Below are positions 30,563 through 38,650 of a stretch of DNA of 64,000 nucleotides, in pieces. A program made the position numbers and the translations under genes. Origin of the DNA: Phycisphaerales bacterium (GTDB taxonomy: Bacteria > Planctomycetota > Phycisphaerae > Phycisphaerales > UBA1924); the NCBI GenBank assembly GCA_020853975.1, contig JADYXW010000090.1:1-64000 (forward strand). Direction: 5' to 3'. Numbering within the stretch: the stretch's first letter is position 1; each line of letters opens with the position of its first letter. The notes beneath the pieces are model-generated. The model had not been told where the DNA came from. It did no database searches and was given only the letters and a program-made list of their open reading frames with translations.

Positions 30563-32491
30563 TTAGGCCTTCTGCTCGGTGGTGGCGGGCTTGGCGGGGG
30601 CGGGCGTGGAGGCTGGCTTGGCCTGCTCCTGCTCGGTGGTGACGCGGACGAGTTCCTCGATGCTGGTGGTGCCATCGAGGGCCTTGCGGAGCGCGGCCTG
30701 CTGGATGTCGGGGAGCTGCTTCTTTCGGAACTCCTGGCGGAGGCCCTGGAGGTTCCCGGCCTTGATGAGCGCTCGCTCGGCGTCGCCGATGGGGTAGACC
30801 TCGAAGCAGCCCTCGAGGCCGACGAAGCCGATGCCGCCGCAGGCCGGGCAGGTCTCGGGCTTGTTCTTGACGAGGACCTGGCCACCCTTCTTGAAGAGCT
30901 GCTTGATCTTGTCCGGCGGGAGGCCGAACTTCTTAAGCATGTCGGGGGAGGGCTGGTAGGCGACGCGGCAGTTGGTGCAGAGCTTGCGGATGAGCCTCTG
31001 GGCGACGGCGCCGCGAAGGTTCTTGACCGCGGCCTCCGGATCGCCCGCGAGCTTGTACCACTGGGCGATGGCCTGGAGCGCACCCTCCGCCTTCAGGCAG
31101 GCGTAGACGCGGGTGCGTTCCGCGTCGGCACGGCAGATTTCCTTGGCCGTGTTCGTGTCGGGGACCTCCGCCACTCCCAGCACGTTGGGGTCACGGCGGA
31201 GCATCGAGCGGACGGTGGTGGAGAACTCCGCGCCGTCGGCGAAGGGATCGAAGATGTTCTGGCGGACGCCCTCGATGCTGTCCTGCACATCGATCTCGAC
31301 GGTCTGGACGTTGCTGGTGTAGGCGTCGTGCATCTTGACGACGGTGTAGAGCGTGGTGGTACGGCCCTGGTCCGGCGGGGCGGCGAGGAGGACCAGGCCC
31401 TTGCCGTCCTCCACGAGGGCCCGCATCTCCTTGGCCTGGGGCTCGAGGAGGCCGAGGCCGTCGAACTTGCGGCGAACAGCGCCTTCGGGGTCAAAGAGCA
31501 TGGTGGCGCGGAGGCCGCCCTGGGCGCCGATCGCGGAGACGCGGATCTTGGATCGCTGGGTGCCGCGCTCGATGATGACGTCGGCGGACTGCTTCTTGCG
31601 ACGCTCGGCGAGGTCGAGCTTGGCGGCGCCGCGCCAGAAGTCGATGACCTTGGCGGCTTCGGGGCCGGCCATGACGCCCGGGGGCGGCGGGGGCGGCACG
31701 CCATCCTTCGGTGGGACGGGGTCGTGCAGGACCGCGGGGACGCGCACGCCGTCCACGAGGAACGTGACGCGGTAGGTGTTGCCCGCGGGGTCGAAATCGA
31801 TCTGGCTTGCCCGAGAAGCCTGGGCGCGGAGGACGACGTTTTCCGCGGCGACGCGGAGGTCGTATTCGGGGGTGCCGGCGTCGGGAACCGCGACGAGGGA
31901 CTTGTCCGGCCCCCGGACCGCGAGCTCGGACTTGCCCGCAACCGCCTTGGCCTTGGGGTCCTTGGCCTTGGCCTGGTAGAAGAGCGTTGAGAACTTGAGG
32001 CGGAAGTTGTCGGGGACGCGGTCGTCCTTGTTCACGATGTTCATGAACACCGCGACGTCGGCGAAGAGGATGACGATCATGACACCGAAGCCGGCCCAGA
32101 ACGCGGCCTCGGACTTCATGGGCATGGAGACGGCGGCGAGGATCGCGACCACGCCGACCACCAGGTGAACGGTGCCCCACTGCTCCCGGGGAAGGTGGAA
32201 GCGGGCGCAGTGCTTGTCGAAGTTCTTGGAGATCAGCCAGGCCCAGGGGAGGAAGGGGATGAGCAGCAGCACGGGCTTCCACCACGCCACGAGGACGTGG
32301 GCGGTCGCGGCCAGGGTGAGATCGATCGGCAAGTGGCTTTGCACTGGGGGCACCTGGAGAACATTGGCGGGCAGCCCGCCTGGGTTACCGACAACCACGC
32401 CGCCCGGATGCACCGCAGCCGGGCTGGTCGGCGGGTTTTCGACCTGAGGGGTACAGGATATCAGAGTCGGGCGTTCCCGTCCCGTCACCAT
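30563..32491 (-). CDS. Membrane-anchored GspE/PilB-like protein with degraded ATPase site
   Basis: This is a protein of about 642 residues. A Pro-rich N-terminus and three membrane helices (about 60-88, 106-123 and 130-152) precede a GspE-like ATPase domain. The family layout is clear: an Asp-box equivalent (VQDSIEGVRQN), MLRRDPNVLGVAEVPDTNTA for LRQDPDVIMVGEIRDxETA, and a CTNC/CPAC zinc module. The catalytic parts are altered: Walker A is APPDQGRTTTLY, with Arg for the invariant Lys; the His box is YACLKAEG, with no His; and the arginine of GEIRD is Pro. Real GspE/PilB are cytosolic, so the fused helices are also odd. The track start at 32554 lies on a terminator, so the ATG at 32491 is preferred. 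Role inferred: scaffold or regulator in a secretion or pilus machine. Confidence 0.8.
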   Translation of the reverse strand: MVTGRERPTLISCTPQVENPPTSPAAVHPGGVVVGNPGGLPANVLQVPPVQSHLPIDLTLAATAHVLVAWWKPVLLLIPFLPWAWLISKNFDKHCARFHLPREQWGTVHLVVGVVAILAAVSMPMKSEAAFWAGFGVMIVILFADVAVFMNIVNKDDRVPDNFRLKFSTLFYQAKAKDPKAKAVAGKSELAVRGPDKSLVAVPDAGTPEYDLRVAAENVVLRAQASRASQIDFDPAGNTYRVTFLVDGVRVPAVLHDPVPPKDGVPPPPPPGVMAGPEAAKVIDFWRGAAKLDLAERRKKQSADVIIERGTQRSKIRVSAIGAQGGLRATMLFDPEGAVRRKFDGLGLLEPQAKEMRALVEDGKGLVLLAAPPDQGRTTTLYTVVKMHDAYTSNVQTVEIDVQDSIEGVRQNIFDPFADGAEFSTTVRSMLRRDPNVLGVAEVPDTNTAKEICRADAERTRVYACLKAEGALQAIAQWYKLAGDPEAAVKNLRGAVAQRLIRKLCTNCRVAYQPSPDMLKKFGLPPDKIKQLFKKGGQVLVKNKPETCPACGGIGFVGLEGCFEVYPIGDAERALIKAGNLQGLRQEFRKKQLPDIQQAALRKALDGTTSIEELVRVTTEQEQAKPASTPAPAKPATTEQKA

Positions 32492-32545
32492 ACGCGCTGG
32501 GGGAGGGGGCGTTTCAGGTGCGGGGGCTGTCCGGGCCCGGACCTG

Positions 32546-32580
32546 CAAAAACACCGGACCCCTCCCAGCGTTGGGAGGGG
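32546..32580 (-). terminator. Probable terminator of the DUF1579-like gene
   Basis: CCCCTCCCA and TGGGAGGGG form a 9-bp stem with a four-base loop, about 30 bases past the stop at 32611. A TTTTT run on the minus strand begins about eight bases after the stem. Because the run lies a little away, efficiency is uncertain. Confidence 0.55.
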
Positions 32581-32610
32581 CCCAGCGTCATGGGGCTGTG
32601 AATGAGCGCG

Positions 32611-33300
32611 TCAATCGGTCGGAGGGACCGAGACCGTGATGTCCGCGGGCTCGCCCACCGCTGCCAATAGCACGGGGCTCTGCATGAGTTCAGAGGCGGA
32701 GGACAGGCGGCCCTGCGGGAGGCGCGAGAGGTCGAGGGACATCATGAGGGAGCGGGTGCCGTCCGGGGAGAGGAGGGCCCACTCGATGACGACGTGGTCG
32801 TTGTCGAGGACTCGAACGAGGTGCTGCATGGGCACGGGCTTGACGCCCGCGGGGGAGAGGGTGCCTCGGAACGAAAGGGACTTTGAGGCGGGGTCGGAAT
32901 CGAGGGAGGACTCCGCGGGGGCGTTAAGGGCGGTGGTGAAGCTGCGCATCTCAACGGCGCCGCTCCTGGGGTTGGAGCGGAGCCGGATCAGGCCCTCGAA
33001 GGGCTCGCCCCGCTCGAAGCCATCGAACGCGGCGAGGATGGAGCCGTCGGGCTGGGACCGGATGGACATGGAGGCGATGGAGCTTGACGCGCCGTCGGCG
33101 TGCTTGAGCGTGACGGCGCCGTCCCACTCGCCCTGGAGGCCGGAGAGCGCGGCGGGGAGCTTGGGCTGGCTCGGGGCTGGGGCCGCGGGCTGGGAGTTCT
33201 GGTCGGACGGCTGGGCCGGGGGCTCGCAGGCGCTGGCGTGACCGGCGGCGAGCACGAGAAGCGAAGCGGCGCACGCCGCGGCTTTGGAGAATATGTGCAT
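32611..33300 (-). CDS. Exported DUF1579-like protein
   Basis: This 229-residue protein starts at the ATG at 33300, which has an excellent GGGAGGAA ribosome site; the track start at 33426 is upstream of it. The signal peptide is AAACAASLLVLAAGHASA, followed directly by Cys. A lipobox is imperfect (ASAC), so a lipoprotein is possible but not assured. The body begins with ALSGLQGEWDGAVTLKHADG and runs as a beta-barrel-like series similar to DUF1579 proteins, whose function is unknown. A single gene with its own terminator, divergent from the MazG-like gene. Confidence 0.75.
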   Translation of the reverse strand: MHIFSKAAACAASLLVLAAGHASACEPPAQPSDQNSQPAAPAPSQPKLPAALSGLQGEWDGAVTLKHADGASSSIASMSIRSQPDGSILAAFDGFERGEPFEGLIRLRSNPRSGAVEMRSFTTALNAPAESSLDSDPASKSLSFRGTLSPAGVKPVPMQHLVRVLDNDHVVIEWALLSPDGTRSLMMSLDLSRLPQGRLSSASELMQSPVLLAAVGEPADITVSVPPTD

Positions 33301-33502
33301 GCTGATTCCTCCCTCACCCTGGGACCCTCTCGGGCCCGGCCCTCCACGCACCGAGTAGAGATCGGATGCCCGGGACACTCGCCTGAGGGCGGGCGAGGCA
33401 AAGGGCATGGGGGCGGGACGGCGCAACCCCGGAGGCAGGCGTTGGCGGCAGACTCGGAGGAGTCATAATGCCGGCCCGCGCGGCTCGGCACTACTCTCGT
33501 GC

Positions 33503-33802
33503 ATGGCACTGACAGTCGGCGCATTTCAGAAGATCATCAGGGACCGGTATTACGCGACGGATTCCGCCCGCGGGACGCCCGGGACCTTCATGTGGCTCAT
33601 GGAAGAGGTGGGAGAGCTCGCGACGGCGCTGCAGAACAACGCGCCCGGAAAGAAGCCCACTCTCGACGAGCGTGCAAACCTGGATGAGGAGTTCGCCGAC
33701 GTGATCGCCTGGCTCACGACGCTGGCGAACATCAACGGCGTGGACCTGGAGGTCGCGCTGCGGAAGTACACCGAGGGCGGCGTCGAGGGAGTTAAGGACT
33801 GA
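33503..33802 (+). CDS. MazG-type nucleotide pyrophosphohydrolase domain protein
   Basis: The 99-residue protein has the metal-binding EEVGELATAL and, downstream, DEEFADVIAWL, the ExxE...ExxD arrangement of all-alpha NTP pyrophosphatases. These enzymes hydrolyse nucleoside triphosphates to monophosphates, and members this short act as house-cleaning enzymes or regulate nucleotide pools. The track starts at 33407 with an Arg-rich leader; the ATG at 33503 gives a compact single domain. It is the only plus-strand gene within the pilin-like island, so it is probably not part of that function. Confidence 0.88.
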   Translation: MALTVGAFQKIIRDRYYATDSARGTPGTFMWLMEEVGELATALQNNAPGKKPTLDERANLDEEFADVIAWLTTLANINGVDLEVALRKYTEGGVEGVKD

Positions 33803-33814
33803 GGGGTTGGCGCG

Positions 33815-34045
33815 TCAGCGCGAGGGGCCGGGGATGTGGCCGCCGGCACGGGGATGGGTGCCGATGGGGATGGTGCCGTTGGGCGAGTGAGGCACCGGCG
33901 GGTCGGGGTCGGCGTAGGCCGTGCGGGGGACGCCCGTGACCATGCGAAGCTTGAACCAGATCAGCAGCGCGAAGCCGCCACAGGCCACGGCGAACAGGCT
34001 GAGCTCTCGGCGGTGGCGCACCGGGGTCTTGTGTGCGGCGTTCAT
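33815..34045 (-). CDS. Small membrane protein downstream of the pseudopilin
   Basis: This 76-residue protein is hidden in the track inside a longer frame. The ATG at 34045 has GGAG at good spacing (CCGGAGCCACC). One helix is visible (LSLFAVACGGFALLIWFKLRM), then a Pro/His-rich exposed tail (PDPPVPHSPNGTIPIG). It begins 26 bases after the pseudopilin stop on the same strand, so it is probably a co-transcribed accessory membrane protein. No family recognised. Confidence 0.65.
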   Translation of the reverse strand: MNAAHKTPVRHRRELSLFAVACGGFALLIWFKLRMVTGVPRTAYADPDPPVPHSPNGTIPIGTHPRAGGHIPGPSR

Positions 34046-34071
34046 GGTGGCTCCGGGGGGGCGTCGCGGGA

Positions 34072-34623
34072 TCAGCCGGCCGGGGGGGTCTCGGGCGGGG
34101 GCGCGGTGAGCCGCTCGACGCGGACGCGGCCCGTGTATCCCTCGACGTGGATGCGGAAGGTCTGGTCGGACCCCATGATGTCGATGTAGCCGTCGCTGGC
34201 GGGAACGCCGCTGCCCGGGTCGGTGACGGGCCCGCCAAGTTCGTCGAAGACGAGGCGGTTGTTCGGGAAGTTGATGGCGACGATGGAGGTGTGGCCGAAG
34301 TCGTCGCCGTTGAGGACGCGGCGTTCGAGGGTGTTGAGTTCCTCGTCGATGGTGCTGCCGTTGACCTCGACGATGTTGTAGTAGGCCTCGCCCTCGTCGT
34401 TGTGAAAGACGATGGCGCGGCCCCGCTGAAGGGCGATGGCGTCGGACTGGGCGACGGTGAGGTCGGAGACGACGGATCGGACGGCGCCCTGGACGCGGAG
34501 GACGGCGGTGGACTGCATGTTCGGAATGACCATGGCCCCGGCGATGCCGAGGACGGTCACGACGATGAGCATCTCGATCAGGGTGTAGCCTGAGGCTGAG
34601 CGGGAGAGATTGGAACGACGCAT
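34072..34623 (-). CDS. Pseudopilin, GspH/FimT-like
   Basis: The 183-residue protein starts at the ATG at 34623 with GGAGGGAG before it. It has the prepilin signature SASGYTLIEMLIVVTVLG, with Gly before the cleavage point and the Glu at position 5. The hydrophobic assembly helix is followed by GAVRSVVSDLTVAQSDAIALQRGRA, which resembles the alpha-helical start of GspH/FimT minor pseudopilins. A prepilin peptidase would be needed but is not in the window. It sits third of a minus-strand series with the coiled-coil protein and two GspG-like pilins upstream. Confidence 0.85.
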   Translation of the reverse strand: MRRSNLSRSASGYTLIEMLIVVTVLGIAGAMVIPNMQSTAVLRVQGAVRSVVSDLTVAQSDAIALQRGRAIVFHNDEGEAYYNIVEVNGSTIDEELNTLERRVLNGDDFGHTSIVAINFPNNRLVFDELGGPVTDPGSGVPASDGYIDIMGSDQTFRIHVEGYTGRVRVERLTAPPPETPPAG

Positions 34624-34664
34624 CAGACTCCCTCCGGACCACGCCGGCGCCGAGGCCCGCCCGG

Positions 34665-34994
34665 TCACTTGGCGGGCTTGTCGGCGGCCTGCTTCATGGC
34701 GGGCATGTCGGTGACCTTGACGTTGATGCCGCGTGTGAGCGCGGACTCGATGCGCTCCATGCGAGCAGAGAGGCCGCGGAGCTCCTGGATCATCTGCTTT
34801 CGCTGTTCGGCGGCGCTGATGCGTCCGCTGGGGTCGTCGGTGACGAGCTCGATGTCATCGGCGGGCTGGGCGTTGGCCCTGCCCAGCAGGTCGGAGGGGG
34901 TGGCAAGCCAGTTGAGGACCAGCACCCCGGCGATGACGGTGAGCACGGCGTTGGCATACAGGCGGGGGCTGGGGCGGCGGATGGTCGTGGGCAT
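34665..34994 (-). CDS. Small membrane-anchored helical protein in the pilin cluster
   Basis: The 109-residue protein starts at ATG 34994 with GGAGCAACCC ahead of it. One N-terminal helix (LYANAVLTVIAGVLVLNWLA) is followed by an acidic linker and a helix likely to be coiled coil (SAAEQRKQMIQELRGLSARMERIES). It has no prepilin cleavage motif. Its place between a GspG-like pilin and a GspH-like pseudopilin, with a short gap on each side, suggests a linker or inner-membrane assembly factor comparable in shape to small PilN/PilO or GspL/M-type partners. No direct homology seen. Confidence 0.7.
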   Translation of the reverse strand: MPTTIRRPSPRLYANAVLTVIAGVLVLNWLATPSDLLGRANAQPADDIELVTDDPSGRISAAEQRKQMIQELRGLSARMERIESALTRGINVKVTDMPAMKQAADKPAK

Positions 34995-35087
34995 GGGTTG
35001 CTCCTTCACGGGATTCCATCGGCCTTCGGAGCCCCCCGGGTCAGGGCCGGCGAGCATTTGGCCCGGAAACAAGCGGTGTGGTGCGTG

Positions 35088-35528
35088 TCAGGGGCGGAGC
35101 AGGGGCTGGTCCTGGGAGTCAAAGCCGGCGGCCCAGACGTCGCCCGTGTTTGGGTCGTAGATCCAGCCCCGGGTGGCGTCGAAGGAGGAGTCGGCGGTGT
35201 TGCCGAGGACGATGACATCCGCGTTGGCGCCCCCGACCCACTGGTTATCCGGAGCGCCGCGGAGGTACTGGCCGCTGTTGCCAAGGAGCCCGCCCCATGT
35301 GCCGGAGCCGGCGGTGACGTCGGGGTAGACCCCGCCGTTCTTGAAGTAGTAGACGGCGATGGCCCTGCGGAGCTTGGCGAGCTGGTCGAAGGTTGCGGAG
35401 CTGGTGGCCTGCTGGGTGGCGCTGGCGAACTGGGGGACGACGATGGCGGCGAGGATCCCAAGGATGACCACGACGATGAGGATCTCGACGAGGGTGAAGG
35501 CCTGACGGAGGCCTCGCTGGGTACGCAT
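35088..35528 (-). CDS. Type II secretion pseudopilin/pilin, GspG-like (copy 2)
   Basis: The 146-residue protein starts at ATG 35528 with GGAGG at ideal distance. The signature is RQAFTLVEILIVVVILGIL, with Ala rather than Gly before the cleavage point. The C-terminal domain is small: a helix (DQLAKLRRAIAVYYFKNGG), YPDV, and ending GWIYDPNTGDVWAAGFD. It closely resembles the neighbouring copy, which has the same layout and a matching GWVYDATTGEF ending, so the two are tandem paralogues. A transcription terminator lies between them. Confidence 0.9.
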   Translation of the reverse strand: MRTQRGLRQAFTLVEILIVVVILGILAAIVVPQFASATQQATSSATFDQLAKLRRAIAVYYFKNGGVYPDVTAGSGTWGGLLGNSGQYLRGAPDNQWVGGANADVIVLGNTADSSFDATRGWIYDPNTGDVWAAGFDSQDQPLLRP

Positions 35529-35563
35529 CACTCCACCTCCTGAGGGGCCACCGGTCCGCCCTG

Positions 35564-35594
35564 AAAAGCCGAACGGCGTCCGTTGAGACGCCGT
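35564..35594 (-). terminator. Terminator between the two pilin genes
   Basis: ACGGCGTC and GACGCCGT pair around CGTTGA, about 33 bases after the upstream pilin stop. On the minus strand CGGCTTTT follows. It would make the upstream pilin more abundant than downstream genes. Confidence 0.6.
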
Positions 35595-35627
35595 CCGGTC
35601 TTCGTCATGATTCACACCGATGCCCGA

Positions 35628-36053
35628 TCAGGGGTTGGCGGTGTCGAGGATCTGGTTGGCCTCGTCGTAGTAGCAGGCGGAGAACTCGCCGGTGGTGGCG
35701 TCGTAGACCCAGCCAGCGCCGGCGGTGCCCGCGACTTCACCGTTGGTGAAGGTGCCGGCGACGACGGAGGACTGGCTGTTGAAGGGGTTCTTGGGGGCGG
35801 CCTTGAGATACCCGCCGTTGATCATGTCGGTCCAGCCGGTGGTCACGAGGTCCGGATAGTTGTTGGTCCGGGCCTTGTAGAGCTCGATCTGGTTCTGGAT
35901 GCTCTTGATCTGCGAGCGGAGGTTGCCCGTCTGGGCGTCCTGCGTCGCGTTGGTGAACTGGGGCACGACGATGGCGGCCAGGATGCCCAGGATCACAACG
36001 ACGATCAGGATTTCGACCAGGGTGAAGGCCTTGTTCGAACGACGATTGCGCAT
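35628..36053 (-). CDS. Type II secretion pseudopilin/pilin, GspG-like (copy 1)
   Basis: The 141-residue protein has an ATG at 36053 with GGAAGGAG before it. The signature is NKAFTLVEILIVVVILGIL, again with Ala before the cleavage point, then a helix (LRSQIKSIQNQIELYKARTN), NYPDLV and a final GWVYDATTGEFSACYYD. GspG forms the body of the short type II secretion pseudopilus; a type IV-like pilus is also possible, because no gspD, gspF or prepilin peptidase lies here to decide. It is first in the series. Confidence 0.9.
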   Translation of the reverse strand: MRNRRSNKAFTLVEILIVVVILGILAAIVVPQFTNATQDAQTGNLRSQIKSIQNQIELYKARTNNYPDLVTTGWTDMINGGYLKAAPKNPFNSQSSVVAGTFTNGEVAGTAGAGWVYDATTGEFSACYYDEANQILDTANP

Positions 36054-36188
36054 GCACTGCTCCTTCCGGAAGGCTTGGACAAGAACCGGGGCGAACGTCG
36101 CCCCCGCACACAGCCGCGGGGCCCCTCCTCCGTGGGCCCGACGGCGTCCCCCCCGTGTCCAGGCTCGGGTGGGCAGTGGTTCATCGAG

Positions 36189-36204
36189 CGAACATGAGCG
36201 TTCG
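36189..36204. promoter_or_regulatory. Inverted repeat CGAAC-N6-GTTCG upstream of the pilin genes
   Basis: CGAAC and GTTCG are separated by ATGAGC, about 140 bases before the first pilin start. It resembles GAAC-N4-GTTC LexA-type boxes but has six, not four, spacer bases. It may be an operator, or chance. Confidence 0.25.
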
Positions 36205-36306
36205 TTGAGCGCGTGCGGAGCCGGGGCGCGGGTTGGGTACGGTCTGCGCCGCCGGTGACGGCCCGGGAGGCACCGCGGGGCGTGGAGAGGCAGAGTTATG
36301 GCGCGA

Positions 36307-36335
36307 AGAAAAACCCCGGGCAGGTGCGCCCGGGG
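36307..36335 (-). terminator. Terminator of the exported repeat/receiver-like gene
   Basis: CCCCGGGC and GCCCGGGG pair around AGGTGC. On the minus strand they are followed by TTTTTC. The structure starts about 40 bases beyond the stop at 36377. Confidence 0.8.
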
Positions 36336-36376
36336 TCTGGTCCGCTAAGGGATGGCGATCCTGGCCGGGGAACGGC

Positions 36377-38650
36377 TCAGGGCTTCTTGAGGATGAGGGG
36401 GACCACGTCTGCGCTGGAGGTGTTGAGCGCTCCGAGCAGTGCGGCGGCGGCGGTGGCGTCCGCGTCGTTGCCGGTGGAGGCGAGCTCCATCACGCGCGTG
36501 GTGTGACGGGCCTCGAGCTGGTTGCCGAAGCGCTTCGCCGACTGGGCCGTGAGCCCGAGGATCGCAATGCGCTCTTCGCCAGAGGCGTTGAGGGCTGCGT
36601 CGGCGAGCGCAGCCTGTGCGGAGGCGGCGTTGATGCGGGCGAGGACTTCGCCCAGGTCGAGCTTGACCTGCCCCTGGGCCTCGGCGAAGGCGCCGACGAG
36701 GGGCAGAGTGGCGTCGGACACCTTCAGGACCTCGCCGCCGCTGACCGCGAGGTCACGGAGAGCACGGACGGACCGGGCGGCGTAGGCGCGGGCCTCGTCG
36801 GCGGAAATGGCCCCGCCGCTGGCGGTGTTGACGAGCCCGCTGACCGACGTGGTGATGGCCTCTGGCGTGATGCCGACCTGGCGGATCGCGACGCGGGGGT
36901 TGCCCTCGAAGCGGGTGCGGAGCTCGGCGTAGCCGTCGGAGGTGGAGAGGGCGAGGACGGGCGTGGCGGAGGTCTGGGGCGTGCCTCCTGCCTCGTTGAT
37001 CATGGCGGCGGCGCGCTCGGCACCGTGGCCAGCGAGGACAACGAGGTCCACCGCGGGGGACTCTGCGATGGGCGCCTCGAGGTCCGCGAGCGTGCGGCCC
37101 TGGGGCATGACGGTGTAGCCCTGAGCCTGGAGCAGGCCGCGGAGTATCTGGTACTGCTCGGTGTCGTCACAGACGACGGCGGCGTAGAGCGAGGATGCGC
37201 CGCGGAGGCTGGACGCGAGTGTGGGCACCACGCGGTCCGAGGCGGGGAAGGCGGTTGCGGGCTGAGCGGCGGCGATGGCGAGGGCCGCGTCGTACTGCAC
37301 GCGGCGGTTGGGATAGCCCAGGGCCTCCACGAGGGGCAGGCGGGCGGCGGTGCCATCGCCCAGAGCCTTTACGCCGGCGGTGCGTTCGACGGCGGCGAGG
37401 GCGAGGCGGGCGAGCGGAGTGTCCTTGGTGTCCAGGGCGCGGCCCAGCACGCGCTGGGAGATGTCGGCGCCTGAGGCGACGCCGAAGTACTCGGCACCAC
37501 GGCGGGGCGACATGCCGGGGCCTGCGGCGCCGCGCACGGGGTACGCGGGGTTCACGTAGCCGGCGGGCGTGTCGAGCTCGCGGGAGTAGTTCGAGGCGAC
37601 CCACAGGGCGACGGTGTCCGGGTTCGCGCCGCCCGAGGCGGACTGCAGCGACAGGGCGCGCTCCGCGAGGCGCATCGCGCGGGCCTCGTGGTAGACGGGC
37701 GTGCGGATCTCGGTCATCGTCAGACCGCCGGCGGGCGAGTATTCCCAGAGAAGCTGGAACTCTTCGCCGGGGAAGCTCATCACCTCGGGCTTCTCGGAGT
37801 AGAACGCCTCGGCGAGCTGGACGTAGAGGTCGGAGGTCGCGGCCTCGCTGCCACCCAGCGCCGTGATCGCGCGGTTGCACGCGGCGCGGACCGCGTCGGT
37901 GGAGGTGGCGTCGCGGCAGTCCGCGAGATAGGGGAGGCTCGTGCGCCACTGCAGGTCGCCCAGGAGCATCGCGACCTGCTCCTGCTGGGCGGGGGGCATG
38001 TTCATGAGGGCGGCGCACAGCGGGGTCACGGCGTTGCGGCCCATGCCCGCGATGACAAGCCGCGACTCGGCCCGGCGCGCGGGGTTCGACTGGTCGAGGA
38101 AGGCCTCGAGGAGCTGCGGCATGGCGTACTCGCCGGCGGCACGGAGGCGCTCCTGCGCGAGCAGCTTGCCGCGGAGGGTCCCGGTGAGCTCGGTGATGTT
38201 CCGGGCGATCTCGCTGGGGTGGCGCGCCCTGGAGAGCTTGCCCTTCTCGTACTTCTTCATCATCGCGGCGCCGACGTCGGAGAGGGCCGCGGTCCGGGAG
38301 GCCTTCTGGACGGCGTCGTCGAAGCGGGCGACATCGCCGCTGGTCTCGACGAGCTGGACAAACTCCACATCGGAGAGCTGGCGGCCCTGGATGCTGAGCC
38401 AGGCGGACTTGGCGGCGTCGTAGCGTGCGATCTTGACGTAGTGGACGAAGTCGGCCAGGTCGGAGAGATTCGCCCGCTTGGCCTCTTCATCCGCCTTCGC
38501 GGGGGTCTGCGCCAGAACCGGAGTGGCGAGCGCGCCGCCCGCGAACGCGAGGAGCCCCGCGATCAGGAAGCGGGAAGCGAGCCGGCTTGCCGAACCATTC
38601 CCGAACAACCGAGCGCGGGAAGGGGAAGGACGAGCGGGGGATTGGGTCAC
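36377..38650 (-). CDS. Exported HEAT-like repeat protein with embedded receiver-like domain
   Basis: This 757-residue protein starts with GTG (38650) after CAGGAG. The signal peptide is FLIAGLLAFAGGALATPVLA. Residues ~50-330 are helical repeats similar to HEAT (ARRAESRLVIAGMGRNAVTPL and similar). A second helical stretch follows. Near 485-610 there is a CheY-like segment: AAVVCDDTEQYQILRGLL with an acidic pair, DLVVLAGHG where the phosphoacceptor Asp would be Ala, and TPVLALSTSDG. A receiver that lacks the Asp and is exported cannot work as a normal response regulator, so it is probably a binding module. The C-terminus is helical. Its terminator separates it from the pilin genes. Function unknown. 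Confidence 0.75.
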   Translation of the reverse strand: MTQSPARPSPSRARLFGNGSASRLASRFLIAGLLAFAGGALATPVLAQTPAKADEEAKRANLSDLADFVHYVKIARYDAAKSAWLSIQGRQLSDVEFVQLVETSGDVARFDDAVQKASRTAALSDVGAAMMKKYEKGKLSRARHPSEIARNITELTGTLRGKLLAQERLRAAGEYAMPQLLEAFLDQSNPARRAESRLVIAGMGRNAVTPLCAALMNMPPAQQEQVAMLLGDLQWRTSLPYLADCRDATSTDAVRAACNRAITALGGSEAATSDLYVQLAEAFYSEKPEVMSFPGEEFQLLWEYSPAGGLTMTEIRTPVYHEARAMRLAERALSLQSASGGANPDTVALWVASNYSRELDTPAGYVNPAYPVRGAAGPGMSPRRGAEYFGVASGADISQRVLGRALDTKDTPLARLALAAVERTAGVKALGDGTAARLPLVEALGYPNRRVQYDAALAIAAAQPATAFPASDRVVPTLASSLRGASSLYAAVVCDDTEQYQILRGLLQAQGYTVMPQGRTLADLEAPIAESPAVDLVVLAGHGAERAAAMINEAGGTPQTSATPVLALSTSDGYAELRTRFEGNPRVAIRQVGITPEAITTSVSGLVNTASGGAISADEARAYAARSVRALRDLAVSGGEVLKVSDATLPLVGAFAEAQGQVKLDLGEVLARINAASAQAALADAALNASGEERIAILGLTAQSAKRFGNQLEARHTTRVMELASTGNDADATAAAALLGALNTSSADVVPLILKKP

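Noticed and set aside
30458-31990. Plus-strand ORF of 510 residues
   Set aside because: Antisense shadow of the GspE-like gene; repetitive Gly/Leu/Glu composition and no motif.
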